From NCBI RefSeq assembly GCF_000341285.1, contig NW_005178444.1, positions 96,525 through 160,524 of the forward strand: 64,000 nt of DNA. Reading direction: 5' to 3'. Position 1 is the stretch's first letter, and each line of letters starts with the position of its first letter. A program made the position numbers and the translations under genes. Origin of the DNA: Galdieria sulphuraria (taxonomy: Eukaryota; Rhodophyta; Bangiophyceae; Galdieriales; Galdieriaceae). Of this stretch, positions 35,466-46,731 are shown piece after piece. The notes below the pieces were generated by a model. The model did no database searches and was not told the DNA's origin. It saw only the letters and a list, made by a program, of their open reading frames with translations.

Positions 35466-36970
35466 CTAAATGCTATAGTCATCTTCTACTTGATACAATG
35501 TCTTTTCCGGAAACCGAATATAGACTGTTTGACCCCGAGAGAGGTTTAACTTTTCAAACGTTGTCTTCGTCAAGTGTGCTTGTAAGACTTGTCCGTCTGA
35601 TAATTCGACATCCACATTGACCTGCCAACCAAGAAATACAATACTTACTACCGTTGCTTCCGTAGTGAACTGTGAAAACGTTGAACAAAACGCTTCAACC
35701 TCATAACAATGTGAATACTTACTAAACTTGGAGCTGAGTCAATTTGAATGTCATGTGGTCGCAACATAAAAGTTTCAGGTGTTCGTTGGGACCGAAATTT
35801 TTGTGTGTTTTCCAAGTCAAGCAAAGTATTCTCTCCTAAAGCTCTACTTCTCTTTAACACGTTGACGTCCCCCATAAAACTCATTACAAAAGGTGTTTGT
35901 GGACTATCGTACACTTCCGATGGAGTTCCTACTTGTTCCACGCGACCCCGATTCATAACCACTAAAGTAGAAGCAACTTCCAAAGCTTCTAACTGGTCAT
36001 GCGTCACAAAAATAGTTGTCACTCCGACTTCCTCATGGAGTCTTCTAAGCCATGCACGTAATCCTCTACGCACTTTTGCATCCAAAGCAGCGAAAGGTTC
36101 ATCCAATAATAACACACTAGGATCTGGAGCTAAAGAACGTGCTAAAGCAACACGTTGTCGTTGTCCTCCAGAAATTTGGGAAGGATATCGATGACCTAAA
36201 CCAGACAACTGCATCAAATCCAACAATTCTGCAACCTTCTTTTTACGAGTGTTTTTATCGACTCCTCTTATTTTTAATCCAAATTCGATGTTTTGTTCCA
36301 CTGTCATATGACGAAAAAGAGCATAGTGTTGGAATACAAAACCTATTCTTCTATCCTGCACACGAATATTAGTAGCATCCTCATCACCAAAAAGTATCTG
36401 ACCCGTATCGCAAGTCTCTAGACCGGCGATGATACGTAAAAGTGTGGATTTTCCCGAACCAGAAGGACCGACAAGTGCAACCAAAGCGCCTGCTTCCAAG
36501 TCCAGATTGATATCTCTCAATGCAACAAAGCTCTCACTACCTTCACCAAAAGTTTTGTGAAGATGTCTTATTTTGATAGGTACACTTGATACTTGACGAC
36601 TGGAATATCTTTTTGAACGTGTAGCACCGCTTTGATCGCGCCATTCAACCGAATCTCCGTCGGTACTCGTCACAGAAGAATCCACGCTTTCACTACGCGG
36701 TATTATTGAGCGTAGAAATCGAAAGAATATATTTCCTAATCCTCGAGGGTTCTTCTTTGCTTCTTCTAAAGTCATCGTCCAATCACCACCAAAGCAGATT
36801 CGAAACGGTATTTGACGCGTCTTTCCCAAAAACAGTCCCGTATTGCGATGCCTTTTCTTGTTCCTGCTTCCATTAATACGACAATTTTCAGTCTCTATAT
36901 CAACAGTCTGTTGTGGTTTAATCTTATTCGTATAAAACGTAGCGTTGAGACTCAAATAACCGAGTTGCAT
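35466..36970 (-). CDS. cysA: CysA-type sulfate ABC transporter ATPase, plastid-targeted
   Basis: ATPase subunit of the plastid sulfate permease, energising the CysT/CysW channel. Two exons (36970-35723, 35669-35466; 53-bp intron) give 483 residues, about 120 of them a basic transit-like leader. The ABC domain has Walker [10 protein letters not shown] (near 167), Q-loop FQHYALF, signature [15 protein letters not shown], Walker [13 protein letters not shown] and the switch His in TIFVTHDQ. The C-terminal regulatory OB domain begins at MGDVNVLKR and ends in exon 2. The cyanobacterial-type protein implies import to the plastid, where red algae encode cysT and cysW in the organelle genome (established for some species). 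The leader ATG at 36970 is used because the upstream codon is GTG. Confidence 0.92.
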
Positions 36971-37020
36971 AAGTCTACCGCCCCAAAAAAAATGTTCTCT
37001 CACACAGAGGATTCAAAAGA

Positions 37021-37812
37021 ATGATAGGATTGTTATTCCTATTGTTTGGCATTATTTTTGGGATCCTATTGCTTTGGAGTATTTATGAGGAGCAATGTAG
37101 TATAAAAACTTATCGTCAAAACTTGTCTACCAATAAGAATTGGACAAGTTGGCATAAACGGGATTTTGAACGGTTGAAAAGTCAGAGTTGTATCGTTGAA
37201 AAGAGAAAGTATTCGTTGATGGTTGTGTTGGGTTCAGGTGGACATACTGCAGAAATGGTACAAATTCTTCGAACTTTTGGTCAAAACATATTTTCCACTC
37301 GTTTTATTGGTCAAGACGATAGTCTATCTTTTGTGGAGAAAACTTGTCAATTCTTGTACATCGTTGCCTCCAGTGACCACCATAGCGTGGACAAGATAAG
37401 TTGTCTCCACGAAAGAGATGGAGCCATGGCTTTGTTTCCTTATCAGATACTATGGATCCCACGATCGAGACACGTTGGTCAGTCCTATTTTTCTTCCCTA
37501 TTTACCACCATCTATTCATTTGTGGTATCCAGTTGGAAGTTGTGGTTGTGCGAGCAACCAGATGTTCTGGTATGTAACGGTCCTGGTACTTGTGTCCCTG
37601 TTGTTTTTATTATGTTCTTTCGAAACGTGTTTTACAACTTGGCACAGCGAAAGAGACGCACCCGAATCGTTTTTATAGAAAGCATAGCTAGAGTACGCAG
37701 CCTATCGTTGAGTGGCAGAGTTTTGTATCCTTTTGTACATCGGTTTCTCGTACAATGGCCTGATATGATGGACAAATATCCACTTGTGGAATATGTTGGA
37801 CTGTGCTTGTAA
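37021..37812 (+). CDS. ALG14: ALG14, anchor subunit of the UDP-GlcNAc transferase
   Basis: ER membrane protein that recruits Alg13 to add the second N-acetylglucosamine to dolichol-PP-GlcNAc during N-glycan synthesis. A single exon gives 263 residues: an N-terminal transmembrane anchor (1-22), then the conserved core VVLGSGGHTAEM near 74, ILWIPRSRHVGQSY, DVLVCNGPGTCVP and the end region RIVFIESIARV and QWPDM. Length fits eukaryotic ALG14 (about 200-270). The start lies 50 bp from the divergent CysA ATG. Confidence 0.93.
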   Translation: MIGLLFLLFGIIFGILLLWSIYEEQCSIKTYRQNLSTNKNWTSWHKRDFERLKSQSCIVEKRKYSLMVVLGSGGHTAEMVQILRTFGQNIFSTRFIGQDDSLSFVEKTCQFLYIVASSDHHSVDKISCLHERDGAMALFPYQILWIPRSRHVGQSYFSSLFTTIYSFVVSSWKLWLCEQPDVLVCNGPGTCVPVVFIMFFRNVFYNLAQRKRRTRIVFIESIARVRSLSLSGRVLYPFVHRFLVQWPDMMDKYPLVEYVGLCL

Positions 37813-37973
37813 TCTCTTGGAAGTGTATGTCAACACAATGTCAAGGAGCCTCTTTTGTCTACTAAGGGAAAAGATCACATGTTCATCCCATCATCATCCA
37901 TCCTTTGTCGGATAAAAAAAGAAACTGGGAAAGAATAGATTGTCTCAACAAAATAAATATATTGCAGCTGTTG

Positions 37974-38468
37974 ATGCCCAGAAGTAAAGAGAAAAAACGT
38001 GCTTTGAGAAGAATTTATCAGTACCAAAAGCACTTTGGATTTCAAGAACCCTTTGAAATTTTGATGGACGGTACTTTTCTTTATCAGACACTTTTTAGGA
38101 AGCTAGTGATCAAGGAACTTGTGCAAAGCATATTTGGCAAACGTCAAGTGAAGTGTTTGGTGACAAACTGTATTCGTAGCGAATTGAAAGCTCTTGGAGA
38201 GAGTCATCGTGGTGCAGCGTTGCTTGCTAAACGGTTACAAGTCTTGCCCTGTCAGCACGAAAGTCAACAACCAATGAACACGGACGCGTCCAAGTGTATC
38301 GAGAGCATCATAAGACAGAAGAAAAAGATTTTTGTTGCAACTTGTGATAAAAGGCTAATACACTTTTGTAGGAAACAAAACCACATTCCAGTATTGTATA
38401 TCACCAGTAGAAATACTTTGCATCTTGAGAAACCTGTACCGAGTCAAGCATCGACGGAAGGAGACTAA
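37974..38468 (+). CDS. UTP23: UTP23-like rRNA-processing protein
   Basis: PIN-fold protein of the small-subunit processome. Single exon, 164 residues from the first ATG. Upstream in-frame codons lack an ATG. N-terminus: RALRRIYQYQKHFGFQEPF, then ILMDGTFLYQTL, and VTNCIRSELKALG, the family core. A Cys/His-containing segment (LPCQHE) and KIFVATCDKRLI follow, resembling Utp23's zinc-binding and PIN regions. UTP23 is slightly smaller in this organism than in yeast (254 residues), with a short C-terminus. Fcf1/Utp24 is the closest alternative but has a longer, acidic-triad-rich core. Confidence 0.85.
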   Translation: MPRSKEKKRALRRIYQYQKHFGFQEPFEILMDGTFLYQTLFRKLVIKELVQSIFGKRQVKCLVTNCIRSELKALGESHRGAALLAKRLQVLPCQHESQQPMNTDASKCIESIIRQKKKIFVATCDKRLIHFCRKQNHIPVLYITSRNTLHLEKPVPSQASTEGD

Positions 38469-38635
38469 CTAAAAATAAAAAGCATATTCTTAAAAAAGAA
38501 ATTTTTACTCGGCTTTAAAGTGCGTGTATAGCGAAACAAAAGCAATACTCCAAGCAAAGCTCTACTATGAAACGAACAATAAAGAGTCAACGAGACTAAC
38601 AACAAACACTTAAGCAACTGAAACAAAATGCAACT

Positions 38636-39434
38636 TCATTCAAAGTCTTCGCGACGACGGAAACCTCCACTGCGACCACCTCTACCACCATGTCCATGTC
38701 CATTATCTCTCCTTTCATAGTCCCTTCTGCGGTCAAAGTCACGCCTCTCATAAGGGCCAGAACGAAAACCACCGTAACGTCCACGACCACCACGACGAGA
38801 GAAATCCCCTCCACCTTCTCGTTGTTCACGGGACATTGCTTTGTTCACACGGATGGTGCGTCCTTGCATATCCTATCCGTTGTCAGAACGAAAAAATACT
38901 CCATAGACACAAACAACACGACTTACCTGACCATCCAAAGCTGCAATGCATTCCTCTACCGAAGAGCCTTCTGCATAGGATACAAATCCAAATCCACGTG
39001 AACGACCAGTTTCACGTTCCACGACAACCTTCCCATAGCAGAAACAAAGACACAATTGTAAGCACTCAATAATAACAATAACTTTGGAGTACACTAGTCA
39101 ACCCAATTGCAGTTCCTCACACTATTTTCGAGGGTTCCCAACCGTGAAAAAGGACCAAAATATACAAACTACACTTGGCAACTCTACTACCCTCTACACT
39201 CTGTGGGACTTTGTCAAATGGCACAAGTTGTATTAAAAAGACCAGTAAAAGGAACCTCGAGAATGGGTGCAGGACGTTAGGGAGCCAAGTTTAACCCAAA
39301 ACAAAAGGAACACGGATATTCACCCTTGCATCTACAACTTCTCCGTACTTGGAAAAGGTTTCACGAAGGTCATCTTCACCAACTGACCAGGGGAGACCAC
39401 CCACAAAAACTCTGTTATCTTCAACTGCTGCCAT
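38636..39434 (-). CDS. Glycine-rich RRM RNA-binding protein
   Basis: Three exons (39434-39324, 39028-38927, 38872-38636) give 149 residues. The RRM shows RNP2 [11 protein letters not shown]1 RGFGFVSY and [13 protein letters not shown]. An Arg/Gly-rich C-terminus ([29 protein letters not shown]) follows, as in plant GRP7/GRP8-type proteins. Such proteins bind U-rich RNA and influence splicing and stress responses. The first intron is 295 bp, about five times the local norm, and lies between RNP2 and RNP1, whereas the second is 54 bp. In plants, intron-based splicing feedback controls this family, so the long intron may be regulatory. Confidence 0.88.
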
Positions 39435-40147
39435 TACACACAAATGGTATACGACAAACTACCGACTCTGACCAGGTGACCAACAAAGAACAATCCAACT
39501 CGGCGGAAATGAGACACTGTGGGATATTTATAGTTCTGTAATCATGAGGGTGCGAAAAGAATGATCCAATGGGGAATCTTTGGTTTTCTCTTTTCAGTAA
39601 CTTGAACAACAAGCTATATATACTTTGGATACTTTTTCTTTTCTACTCGACCCATGTAGGTTTTTTCTGTGATATGTTACAATAGGAACATTCCGAATTG
39701 TTTCAACGTCAGACCATTCAGAATGTTCGTCGAATAACCCGAATGGAAATCCACTTGTTGACAAGTAGAATAGAACATCACTTTTCAAACACAAATGAGA
39801 GTTATAAGCAATGACTTTGTTTACAAAGTTATTTTTTAAATCTATTTTGTAATACATGTTCAAAATACCTCCCTATGTAATATTCAATGGCTTTTTATCA
39901 ATATGAATATTCTTGAGTTTTATTTCACATCATGACTTTGTTAGTCTTCTCCTATTTTGAGTATAAAATATTTTTACAAACCCTGTCTTGAGCATATCGA
40001 CCAATATGATTGGAATGAGATGTATTGGTTACCATTTCTCACAAGTTTCATAGTATTTCCAATACAACTCTCTTCACGATTATTGTTGTTGGTTGATTAT
40101 TTCACCGTCCACGATTTTTTGTGTTTGAGGTATTCACTTCAATAGAT
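39435..40147. other. Divergent intergenic region
   Basis: About 710 bp, AT-rich, between the divergent GRP and eIF2-gamma genes. A minus-strand frame at 39594-39863 (90 codons) is open but shows no recognisable sequence, and I do not call it. Several AT-rich stretches may be core promoter elements. Confidence 0.4.
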
Positions 40148-41843
40148 ATGACAGAAAACGGTCTAGCCAAGCAAGACTTGAGTACTTTGGACGTGAAAAA
40201 GCTAACTCCTTTGACACCAGAAGTAAGTATTTGTGGAAGGGACTATAGATGTATTGATCGAATCTAATGACAAGGTCATTTCACGTCAAGCCACTATCAA
40301 TATTGGAACCATAGGCCATGTCGCTCATGGAAAGAGTACAGTAGTCAAAGCAATATCAGGAGTTCAAACTGTACGTTTTAAAAACGAACTAGAGAGGAAT
40401 ATTACTATAAAACTTGGGTACGCCAACGCCAAACTATACAAGTGTGAAAATCCAGTAAGGAATAACTTGACTGATTGGAAGTGTCTCTTACTTTGTATAG
40501 GATTGTCCCCGACCTGAGTGTTATAAAGCTTATTCGTCTAACAAAGAAGATGAACCTCCCTGTGAAAGACCAGGTTGTGGTAGTCGTATGAAGTTATTGA
40601 GACACGTTTCGTTCGTCGATTGTCCTGGACACGACATTCTTATGGCAACTATGTTGAATGGAGCTGCAGTTATGGATGCAGCTTTGTTGTTGATTGCTGG
40701 CAACGAAACTTGTCCTCAACCTCAAACATCGGAACACTTGGCAGCTGTAGAAATAATGAAGTTGAGAAATATTATTATTTTGCAGAACAAGATAGACTTG
40801 GTGAGAGAAACTGCGGCGGAAGCACAGTATCAAGAAATACAAAACTTTATTCAAGGAACGGTAGCACAAGATGCTCCAGTCATTCCTATTTCAGCCCAGT
40901 TGAAGTACAATATCGACGTTGTTGTAGAATATCTCATTAAAAAAGTTCCAGTTCCTATAAGAGATTTCCAAAGTAGTCCTCGAATGATCATTATTCGTTC
41001 ATTTGATGTGAATCGTCCTGGAGAAGAAGTGAAAGATTTGAAAGGAGGTGTTGCTGGAGGCTCCATTATGCAAGGAGTTTTACGAGTAGGAGATAAGATT
41101 GAGGTTCGGTTGATTGCGATGTTTGCTTTGTCAGGTTGCTAATGGAATGTGTCTGTATTTAGATTCGTCCAGGGATTCCTTCTAAAGATGAAAATGGCAA
41201 TTTGATATGTATTCCTATTATTTCTGTCATTCATTCGATGAATGCGGAATCCAATTCACTTCAGTATGCTGTTCCTGGAGGTCTTATTGGAGTTGGAACC
41301 ACGATTGATCCCACCTTAACTAGAGCTGACCGTCTTGTTGGTCAGGTAAGTGATAGAAACTGTGATGTAGTTGTTGGGATGTTTAGTTTTGTAGGTGTTG
41401 GGTTCTTTTGGAGGATTGCCTGATGTGTATTGTGAATTGGAAGTCAATTTCTTTCTGTTGAGAAGACTATTAGGTGTGAAAGTAGACGGTCAAGGCAAAT
41501 TAGCCAAGGTAATTAGTTGATCTTAGTATGGGTCTTATTCCAATAACTTGTAAAGGTTCAAAAATTGGCTAAAGGAGAAGTATTGATGTTGAATATTGGT
41601 TCTACGAGTACTGGAGGAAGAGTATTAGCAGTCAAAGGAGATTTAGCAAAGCTTTCATTGACTAGTCCTGTATGCACACAAGTGGTAAGTATTTTATTGA
41701 GATTGTTATTGTGTAGTTGTGTTGAGTATGTAAAGGATGAAAAAATTGCGCTTTCAAGAAGAGTTGAAAGACATTGGCGTCTTATTGGTTGGGGTCAAAT
41801 ACGTTCGGGAGTAACAGTTCCTATTCAAAATGCTGAACTATAA
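40148..41843 (+). CDS. EIF2S3: Translation initiation factor eIF2, gamma subunit
   Basis: GTPase subunit of eIF2 that carries Met-tRNAi to the ribosome. Seven exons (40148-40222, 40275-40454, 40501-41103, 41163-41345, 41395-41508, 41556-41684, 41736-41843) give 463 residues. Motifs: G1 [22 protein letters not shown] (G3), NKIDLV (G4) and the zinc region C-P-x2-C plus C-x2-P-GCGSR in exon 3. A start of [20 protein letters not shown] and the two downstream beta-barrels complete the family layout. Introns are 46-59 bp. The fourth exon begins after a GTTCGG donor, unlike the usual GTAAGT-type sites. The eIF2-gamma identity is firm and distinguishes it from EF-Tu by the Cys motif. Confidence 0.95.
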
Positions 41844-41999
41844 AATAATTTTCTCCCAACAAAGCGAGTTGGTTTCTGATAGAAAAGAAATATAATAATA
41901 AATGGTCGCTACTTGGAAATGATATTTATAGGAAAGTAGTATGCACACTCGCTTTCAACACTCCCACTTCTTCAACCAACCCCCAAAAACTCCCTTATT

Positions 42000-44551
42000 C
42001 TATACAGCAGCCTTTTTGTTTTGAGGAGATAATAACTTTGCATAAAGTATTCCATCCGATATTACTTGCTTTGTCTATACATCATATCTTAGTATGCCAT
42101 TCTATCTACAACCCAAATGTTGCACTTACCTGCAAAATCTCTTCATCTCTTAATAGACCAGCCATAATACGTGCGGAATCCGGTTGAAAACGTGCACGAA
42201 TGGAATCTTCCAAATCATGACGAATAGTATGATCGAAATGTTCCAACTCATTTTCCATTTCAAGCTTCAATGAATCGGCAACTTTTTCTAGATTTTTGCT
42301 GGTTTCTAATATATCACATCATATTCCTCTTCATGTAACATCCTCCTATATTCTTCCTACTTACCTCGATAACCTTGTTGCTCCAAGTCACTTCGAAGAG
42401 AGGCCAAAGGTTCCTCAAAACGTGAAGCCATGGAAAAGCTACCTGAAGCAATCTGGTCCTTGACATAATTTTTAAACTTTCTATATAATGCATCATCTAC
42501 ATGAAAGTTGGAATGGATTCCTTCCGGATGCTTTGACAATTTCAACCTTCCATCCACCATATGGAGTATGTTTCTTACCTTGGCAGCATAGTCATTTGCA
42601 AAATAGAACAACAAACCTTGTTGATGTAATAAGCGTCTCCACTCATGAATAGGAGTTTCTTCCCATTGGATATCGGGTTCTATTCCACCACTATCGAAAA
42701 CAGAACGTCCATTTTTGGTTTTGAATATCTAAAAACATTGCATGAGAGATATGCACAACTATGAAAATTGCTATGATTGACCTTTCTTTCATTTTGATCA
42801 ATAACTGTGATTTTTAACTTTTCATGATCCAATGAATAACTCGATGACTGAATACAACGACCACTTGGAGTATAATATTTCCCAACGGTATACTTCAATG
42901 CTGTTTGAAAGGGAAGCTGATCTACATTTTGCACAAGGCCCTTTCCAAATGTCTGAGAACCAAATACAACTCCTGCCATATTCTTCTTTGAGAACAATTC
43001 AATAACCTAATACAATACGACTTACCTAAATCGTTATCTTGAATAGCACCTGCTACAATTTCGGCAGCCGATGCAGTACGACTATTGACTAGAACACCTA
43101 AACGAGTATTGGGCGATAACAACGGCTAATAGGTAGAATACATATATATATATATACATATATATAAGAGAAGACTTTATAAGAATAACACAACTTGCCA
43201 TTCTTCTACTCTGATAATGTTTTTCTTGAAGAAGACGCCCCTTTACAGATACTATTGTAGAATCTATTTTCACAAGTGAAAAAGTAATTTATCCATCTAA
43301 TATAACTATAATACTAACCTTTAGGCACAAATAATTCAGAAACATCGATAGCAGAAGATAGCAATCCACCTGGATTATCACGAAGATCCAATACGAGAGA
43401 TTTTAGTTGACCACTTTTTTGTAACTCTTGGATAGCATTTCGAACTTGAGTACAGGCGTTGGAAGAAAACGATTGTAAACGAATATAACCAACACCTTCA
43501 CAAGACACATTCTTTACGTGTACTTGAGATAATGGGAATGCTTACCATCTTGTTGGTTTCCAATAAAGCCATATGCAGGTACATCAGATACTCGAATAAG
43601 TTGTCTCGTCAAGGTAACATCAAAAGGTTCGGATATTCCTGGTCTTAAAACACGAACAGTCACTTTGGTCCCGGCATCTCCACGAAGAAGTTGTGTCATT
43701 CCTTCTAAATCTTGTCCAACAACTACCCAACTATCTGAATATTCATGAAACGAGAGATAATATCTTTCACTTACCTGAATGACCATCTACTTGAAGTAAT
43801 CTATCACCTGGACGCAAACCAGCATCGAAAGCATAGCGCTCAAAAGAGGAAATAATAATGATTTGATCCTTATCTCGAATATCTTTAGCAATAACAAGTC
43901 CAACTCCACCGTAACGACCCATTGCTTTGACGTTCATTTCTTGTGCTTCTATATGGTTTTCAAATTGAGTATAAGGATCCAAAGAACCTAAGATACAGTT
44001 GTCCCTTATTCAGTTTCAATCCAAATGATACTATTACCTAGCATTGCGTTGACTCCCGTTTCGAATAGCTTATCTACATCTACCTTTTCAACATAGGCAC
44101 GTTGGATATCTTCTAAAATGATATTGAAGAGAGCGACTTTTTGTTCCAAAGGATCCCAATCTCCATAAGAAGGTGCTCTCGTCAATGTGATGACAACCAC
44201 CAAAAATAAAGTTGAAGTCAGAATAGCAATATTCTTGGGAATTATCAAAGGTTGGCTCATAAAAGTTGACCATAAAGTCTGTAAACGTTGTGCATAAGAT
44301 ATCAACGGGTTTTTGGGTGAGACCTTGGTTTGTTCACAAGTTTTATGACTGGAATGAGTAGAGTTGGGTGGACTATCATCAGGGTGTTGACAACAAAAAG
44401 GGTAAAATAATAACAAACGCTTCTTCTTGACTACAAAGAGCCTTATCGAATGGTTATATTGTCTTTTGAATAATAAGTGACGAGAGCAGAATAGTGTTGC
44501 TCGAAAATAGTTTTGATTCACAAAAGCTTCCTTCCATCCTTGTTCAACCAT
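42000..44551 (-). CDS. ctpA: CtpA-type C-terminal processing protease
   Basis: Serine protease of the tail-specific family. Plastid members process the D1 protein. About eleven exons are modelled: 44551-44038, 43987-43775, 43734-43546, 43495-43319, 43263-43195, 43097-43026, 42972-42782, 42728-42579, 42530-42365, 42305-42130, 42035-42000. A long leader, with a hydrophobic span after ~80 residues, precedes the PDZ domain (GRYGGVGLVI, GLRPGDRLLQVDG). The catalytic part has GVGYIRLQSFSS, LRDNPGGLL, TASAAEIVAGA (Ser) and FGKGLVQNV (Lys). The join around 43098-43194 and the last exon are uncertain. The C-terminal extension after IEPDI is longer than bacterial CtpA. Confidence 0.85.
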
Positions 44552-44634
44552 TCTATTCAGAAACAAAAATGGAAAGAATAATCATCAATTCCTTATTATG
44601 TTTTATGTATTCCTTAAAAAAGAGATTTTCTCTC

Positions 44635-45603
44635 TTAACAACGTTCTTCCATCCACTGCAAGAATTGTTGTCGGACTGACTCTTTTCCAGGTTCATGATG
44701 AAGAATATGCCATCTTCCTTCCAATAAAACTACTTTCTTATCACTACTTGCTACCTTATCAAAAAAGCTTTGCATTCCTTTGGGATCCACTAAAGTATCC
44801 TCTGAGCCATAATACATAATGAATGGAACTGAAAACAGAGTGGCCTTTTCTGACAACTCATCGTACGTTTTCATAAATTGCTCACCAACTCGAGCTCTCA
44901 ACTTGCCATGATAATTGAGTTCATCATTATCCCAACTCTTCTGTAACTCTGGAAACTTTTCATTCTTGGGAAGTCGCAATACAGGTAAAGTGGGATACCA
45001 TGTAGATACAATACCTGATAATGGTCTTAATATTCGACCCATCACACCAAACTGATTACTAGCTTGAGATACTGCAGGACTAATTAGAACGGCACCACGT
45101 AACAGTGACTCGTATTTCAAACCCAACAATATCGAAACCAAACTTCCCATAGAACAACCTATAAGGAATAGGGGCTTTTCTTTCAAAACTGGATACTTTT
45201 CTTTCGTAATCCACTCCATATACTGATAAGTATCTGCCACCAAAGTATCCATAGAGTTAAAATAGCCTTTGCACTTTCCTTGTGACTTTCCGTGTCCTTG
45301 ATGATCGTGAGCAAACACCACAAAACCATGTCCATTCAAAAGTTGTGGAATGGAATTTTGATATAGTCTTCGTGCACTATTCTGAGAAGGGTCTGGTTCT
45401 AAGTATTCACAAAATGTATTGGAGTGTAAACCATGAATAAGAAATACGCAAGCTTTCGGTTGTATAGTGGAAGCGTCTTTTCCCTGTAAAAAGTCGAGCA
45501 TCGCAATAGGAATCCAACGATAAGTATGTATATGAAAACCACTTGTTTTACTAATTATATCTTCTTCAGCATAAGAGACAGAACTCATATCTTCAAGTGA
45601 CAT
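44635..45603 (-). CDS. Monoacylglycerol-lipase-like alpha/beta hydrolase
   Basis: Single exon of 322 residues. It has the alpha/beta-hydrolase core with oxyanion motif HGLHSN, FAHDHQGHGKSQG, the nucleophile elbow GCSMG, the acid region SEDTLVDPKG and the histidine in GRWHILHHEPG, so a complete Ser-Asp-His triad. The lid region LPVLRLPKNEKFPELQKSWD resembles monoglyceride lipases and plant caffeoyl-shikimate or lysophospholipase-type members of Hydrolase_4. Substrate is not assignable. The start codon lies 3 bp after the ChlM stop on the same strand. If ATG 45603 is not used, ATG 45588 (MSSVSY) is next in frame. Confidence 0.85.
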   Translation of the reverse strand: MSLEDMSSVSYAEEDIISKTSGFHIHTYRWIPIAMLDFLQGKDASTIQPKACVFLIHGLHSNTFCEYLEPDPSQNSARRLYQNSIPQLLNGHGFVVFAHDHQGHGKSQGKCKGYFNSMDTLVADTYQYMEWITKEKYPVLKEKPLFLIGCSMGSLVSILLGLKYESLLRGAVLISPAVSQASNQFGVMGRILRPLSGIVSTWYPTLPVLRLPKNEKFPELQKSWDNDELNYHGKLRARVGEQFMKTYDELSEKATLFSVPFIMYYGSEDTLVDPKGMQSFFDKVASSDKKVVLLEGRWHILHHEPGKESVRQQFLQWMEERC

Positions 45604-45606
45604 AGT

Positions 45607-46731
45607 TTATGTTCTGTTTCGTTTTTCCAACTGCACAATTTGACAAAAGTAAAAATTTGTTTTCACCAAATCTTTTCTTATCCATTGCCAACCACGTTGT
45701 TGTAAAGAGTCGAGTATGTCTTTCTAATACAATCATTCCAAATATACTCATTTGAAGAATAATATATTGGAGTGTTTCTTACCTCTTCATGTAAATAAGC
45801 TCTAGTTGCCTTGCTAGGTCCAGGAAAAAAGTCTCCGATCTTTTTGAGCAATACATAATAGAAGGTTTTAGGTGCAAAAGTAATAATCTTACAATATTGA
45901 ATATATTCATTGTACAAACTAAGGTACTTACCATTCTCCTCTTAGCCACTCTTGATAACGAATCAAGAAGAGAAACTAATTGAGCATCGGAATAATGGAT
46001 AAGCACATCTACACATAACACCGTATCAAATGAGCCTTGCAGTTCCAATAAATCTTGGACTTGAAATGATAACGAAGATGGAATAACACCCTAACAACAA
46101 TAAAAACCCTGAAAATGTTGAAAAGTTCCTCTTGAACTTACCCATTCCTCTTTAGCTCTTTTCTGAGCTTCTTCGATCATAGAATGAGATATGTCTGAAG
46201 CAGCTACTCGTGCTCCAAGTTTTGCTAAAGGAATGGCGAGACTACCAACTCCACAACCAGCATCACAAAAAGATTGTTCTGAAATGTTTCCTCCATCTTC
46301 TTCTATCCAGCGAAGAATCTGAAAGGCCTTAGTGAAAAAAAATAAAAAGTTTCAAAGCTTACTATATTTACTGTCTGCTGATGACCTCGTCTTATATCTT
46401 GTTGGACTCTATTGACTCGTTCAGTTGGGGAATAGATCCTTCTCCAACGTTCAAATCCAACTGTATTGAAATATTCTGTGACCACTTGTTTATCATCCAC
46501 CTTTCCAAAAAGGATAAGAAAGCTTCTTAAAGAAGTTTGACTTACTGTCATTCGAATATTCTTGTAAAAGGACTTGTATTTGGGAGACTTTACCCTAAAA
46601 CCTATACCTAATTGACAACTTGAACGACAGTGGATACATCTACGATGCTGGAAAGAGTACGAAAGTGTTGGAATCAACATGGAGCCAAAAAAGCAAAGGT
46701 TTCCTTCCATGGCGTGCAAAACAATAATCAT
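45607..46731 (-). CDS. chlM: Magnesium protoporphyrin IX methyltransferase, plastid
   Basis: SAM-dependent methylation of Mg-protoporphyrin in chlorophyll synthesis, on plastid membranes. Six exons (46731-46546, 46500-46363, 46318-46142, 46090-45932, 45887-45783, 45723-45607) give about 293 residues. Motifs: VVTEYFNTVGFERWRRIY, VNRVQQDIRRGHQQTV, SAM loop CDAGCGVGSLAIPLA, CVDVLIHY, LLKKIGDFFPGPSKATRAYL and WIRKDLVKTNFYF, matching ChlM throughout. The ~60-residue leader is Cys/Ser-rich and fits plastid import. The first intron (45 bp) has no stop and a length divisible by three, so retention would add 15 residues before VDDKQVV. Start ATG 46731 is preferred; 46710 is an alternative. Confidence 0.93.

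Noticed and set aside
39594-39863. 90-codon minus-strand frame in the divergent region
   Set aside because: No hydrophobic, catalytic or repeat features; lies in AT-rich promoter sequence.
43530-43545. 23-bp mini-intron in CtpA between GNQQD and a downstream frame
   Set aside because: A normal 50-bp intron (43496-43545) with good GT-AG ends restores the conserved GVGYIRLQ segment.
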